Positions 4,811 through 6,245 of a DNA stretch of 6,245 nucleotides are shown here, piece by piece; the first letter of the stretch is position 1, and each line of letters starts with the position of its first letter. The position numbers and the translations under genes were made by a program. Origin of the DNA: JACJXF01 sp964349045 (GTDB lineage: Bacteria > Bacteroidota > Bacteroidia > Bacteroidales > GCA-2748055); the NCBI GenBank assembly GCA_964349045.1, contig CAYGFI010000230.1, forward strand, positions 1 to 6,245, in the 5' to 3' direction. Below the pieces are notes generated by a model, which made no database searches, was not told the DNA's origin, and saw only the letters and a program-made list of their open reading frames with translations.

Positions 4811-6121
4811 ATCGTTAAAACTCAAAAAATTCTTTACAACGACGAATTAAGAATAAGACTAATCGCTGAAACTGAAGATGCGGAATATATCAGGCTGGTG
4901 AGGAAATTGCCCGATTGCAGGTGGAGCAATCATTTGAATTCATGGCATACGAGGAACATCCGGAATCACATTTTATTTCTAAACCAGGTTTTTCCGGCCT
5001 GCATACGTTTTTATGATATCAGCAGTTCCTCAGAATTCCCCAGGATAGAAGAAAATCAGTCTGAGAAAAGGATCTGTATATATAAAAATTATACCGATAA
5101 CTCCCTGGTATTGAATTTCCTTTATGATTCTGAGCTAACCACCCTGATAAAGAAACTGGGAGGTAAGTCTGTTAATGCTAACATAAGGGGATGGCAGATC
5201 AGTAATACACCGGAAATTGCCAAAAATCTTAATAAATATCTTGAAAATGCAAACTACAGAATTGATCATGTGAATGAAGCGGAAGACGTTGCTCCATTTT
5301 CAGGGAATAACACGTTTCAGTTTGAGCATATGGAAAAGTTCAGGGATTTTTTGTTTTCCCTGAAATATGGAAACCGTACAATAAACCAATATGTTTATAA
5401 TGTGAGCCGGTATTTATCGGTTTCAACGCATAAAAAAGAGCTTACCATCGAAACTATCAGGGATTATATTGACGAAATGGCGATCAGCAGGAATTTTTCC
5501 CGTTCATATCAAAACCAACTTATTAATTCATTAAAAGCATATTATCTGCATAAGTATGGCAATGTGCCCGGCCGAGGTGAGATACCCCGGCCAAGATGGG
5601 CGCGTTCAATACCTGTCATTCTTACCAGAAAGGAAGTGTGGAAGATCATCAATTTGATTCCAAACCTCAAACATAATGTTCTGATCAGTACCATTTACAT
5701 GACAGGGATTACAACAGGAGAAACAGTTTTAATAAAACCGGAGGATATTGACCCGGAGAAAATGCAGATAGTAATAAGGAACAGGAATGATGAGATAAAC
5801 AGGACAGTTCCTTTAATTCCTGAATTATTACAAAAAATAGATTTATACCGGAAGCGCTATCATCCTGAGAATTTTTTATTTGAGGGTTATCATGGTAAAA
5901 AATATTCGGAAAGATGTATTCAGAAAGTATTAAAGAAGTACGTTCAAAAAGCCGGAATAATTAAAAAAGCAAGTGTTCATACTCTGCGTCACAGCTTTGC
6001 ATCTCAACTTTTGGAAAGTGGCGCTGATATGAGCAATGTTCAGAGATTACTGGGACATAAAAGCAGAAAATCAACTGAAATATATTCATTCATTACTCCA
6101 TCAGGGGCTGATAGTAAATGA
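4805..6121 (+). CDS. Tyrosine recombinase-like protein with two HARP-like segments and an altered active site
   Basis: 438 residues. Residues about 10-68 and 89-147 are two related segments aligned through KLPDCRW..HLNSW (34-47) and KLGGKSV..NIRGW (117-130), with the same 13-residue K-to-W spacing. They resemble the HARP-like N-terminal domains I recall in Bacteroidota recombinases. A SAM-like core-binding domain follows at about 173-255, then the catalytic domain at 270-430. H392 and R395 (HTLRHSFA), H418 (LLGHKS) and Y427 (EIYSFI) fit the catalytic His, Arg, His and Tyr. The usual GLRxSE block reads GITTGE (301-306), so Arg I is Thr303. The beta-hairpin Lys position reads RNRNDE, with no Lys. 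The tail ends 11 residues after Tyr, shorter than many relatives. It has Xer/integron-like architecture but is possibly catalytically weakened. Its substrate site is unknown, and no neighbouring gene suggests a cargo. Confidence 0.88.
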   Translation: MRIVKTQKILYNDELRIRLIAETEDAEYIRLVRKLPDCRWSNHLNSWHTRNIRNHILFLNQVFPACIRFYDISSSSEFPRIEENQSEKRICIYKNYTDNSLVLNFLYDSELTTLIKKLGGKSVNANIRGWQISNTPEIAKNLNKYLENANYRIDHVNEAEDVAPFSGNNTFQFEHMEKFRDFLFSLKYGNRTINQYVYNVSRYLSVSTHKKELTIETIRDYIDEMAISRNFSRSYQNQLINSLKAYYLHKYGNVPGRGEIPRPRWARSIPVILTRKEVWKIINLIPNLKHNVLISTIYMTGITTGETVLIKPEDIDPEKMQIVIRNRNDEINRTVPLIPELLQKIDLYRKRYHPENFLFEGYHGKKYSERCIQKVLKKYVQKAGIIKKASVHTLRHSFASQLLESGADMSNVQRLLGHKSRKSTEIYSFITPSGADSK

Positions 6122-6245
6122 ATTTCCTCGCAGCAGAGCTGTCGGGATATCAAAAAAAAAATTATTCCTATCGCTGAAGTTATGGCGCAAGCAACAAACA
6201 ACGGAGTATTAAACTCATTTATTGACTGATTTTTTCTTTTTTTTT
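6122..6245. other. Right-end spacer after the recombinase
   Basis: 124 bp to the window edge. The recombinase frame stays open for 35 codons after its TGA (6119-6121) to another TGA at 6227-6229, without recognisable family sequence. A run of nine A (6152-6160) and a T-rich end (6230-6245) are present. No stem precedes the T run, so a terminator is not supported. Any following gene lies outside the window. Confidence 0.4.

Overview
The window looks like a piece of a Bacteroidota chromosome, probably an environmental member. The clues are the AT-rich sequence, the lack of strong Shine-Dalgarno sites, a beta-barrel protein that resembles the DUF5777 family, a Crp/Fnr regulator of a type common in this phylum, and a tyrosine recombinase with a HARP-like N-terminus. 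All assignments come from reading the sequence and from memory of the families. No database search was run.

Layout. Bases 4-185 are 26 perfectly phased heptamers. Bases 239-3154 hold four minus-strand genes with gaps of 4, 34 and 31 bp, apparently one operon. In transcription order they are a mono-haem lipoprotein (3154-2771), an outer-membrane beta-barrel (2739-1900), a seven-haem cytochrome c with a C-terminal membrane anchor (1865-861) and a four-helix cytochrome b561-type subunit (856-239). A divergent, AT-rich intergenic region follows and holds candidate regulatory dyads. A plus-strand Crp/Fnr regulator with four cysteines follows it (3499-4203). Next come about 600 bp without a gene but with several inverted repeats, then a plus-strand tyrosine recombinase-like gene (4805-6121).

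How the genes may work together. The operon encodes inner-membrane haem b, periplasmic multihaem c, and an outer-membrane pair of barrel and haem lipoprotein. That set could form an electron path from the quinone pool across the whole envelope, or a periplasmic reductase or oxidase with an outer-membrane partner. The divergent FNR-like protein suggests control by oxygen or redox state. The recombinase is a separate unit. It has two tandem HARP-like segments and appears to lack two of the six catalytic residues (Arg I and the beta-hairpin Lys), while it keeps the Tyr nucleophile.

Most unusual items: the candidate electron conduit, the recombinase with altered active site, the FNR-like cysteine spacing, the heptamer array with a G-quadruplex pattern, and the 4630-4682 hairpin with alternative right arms.
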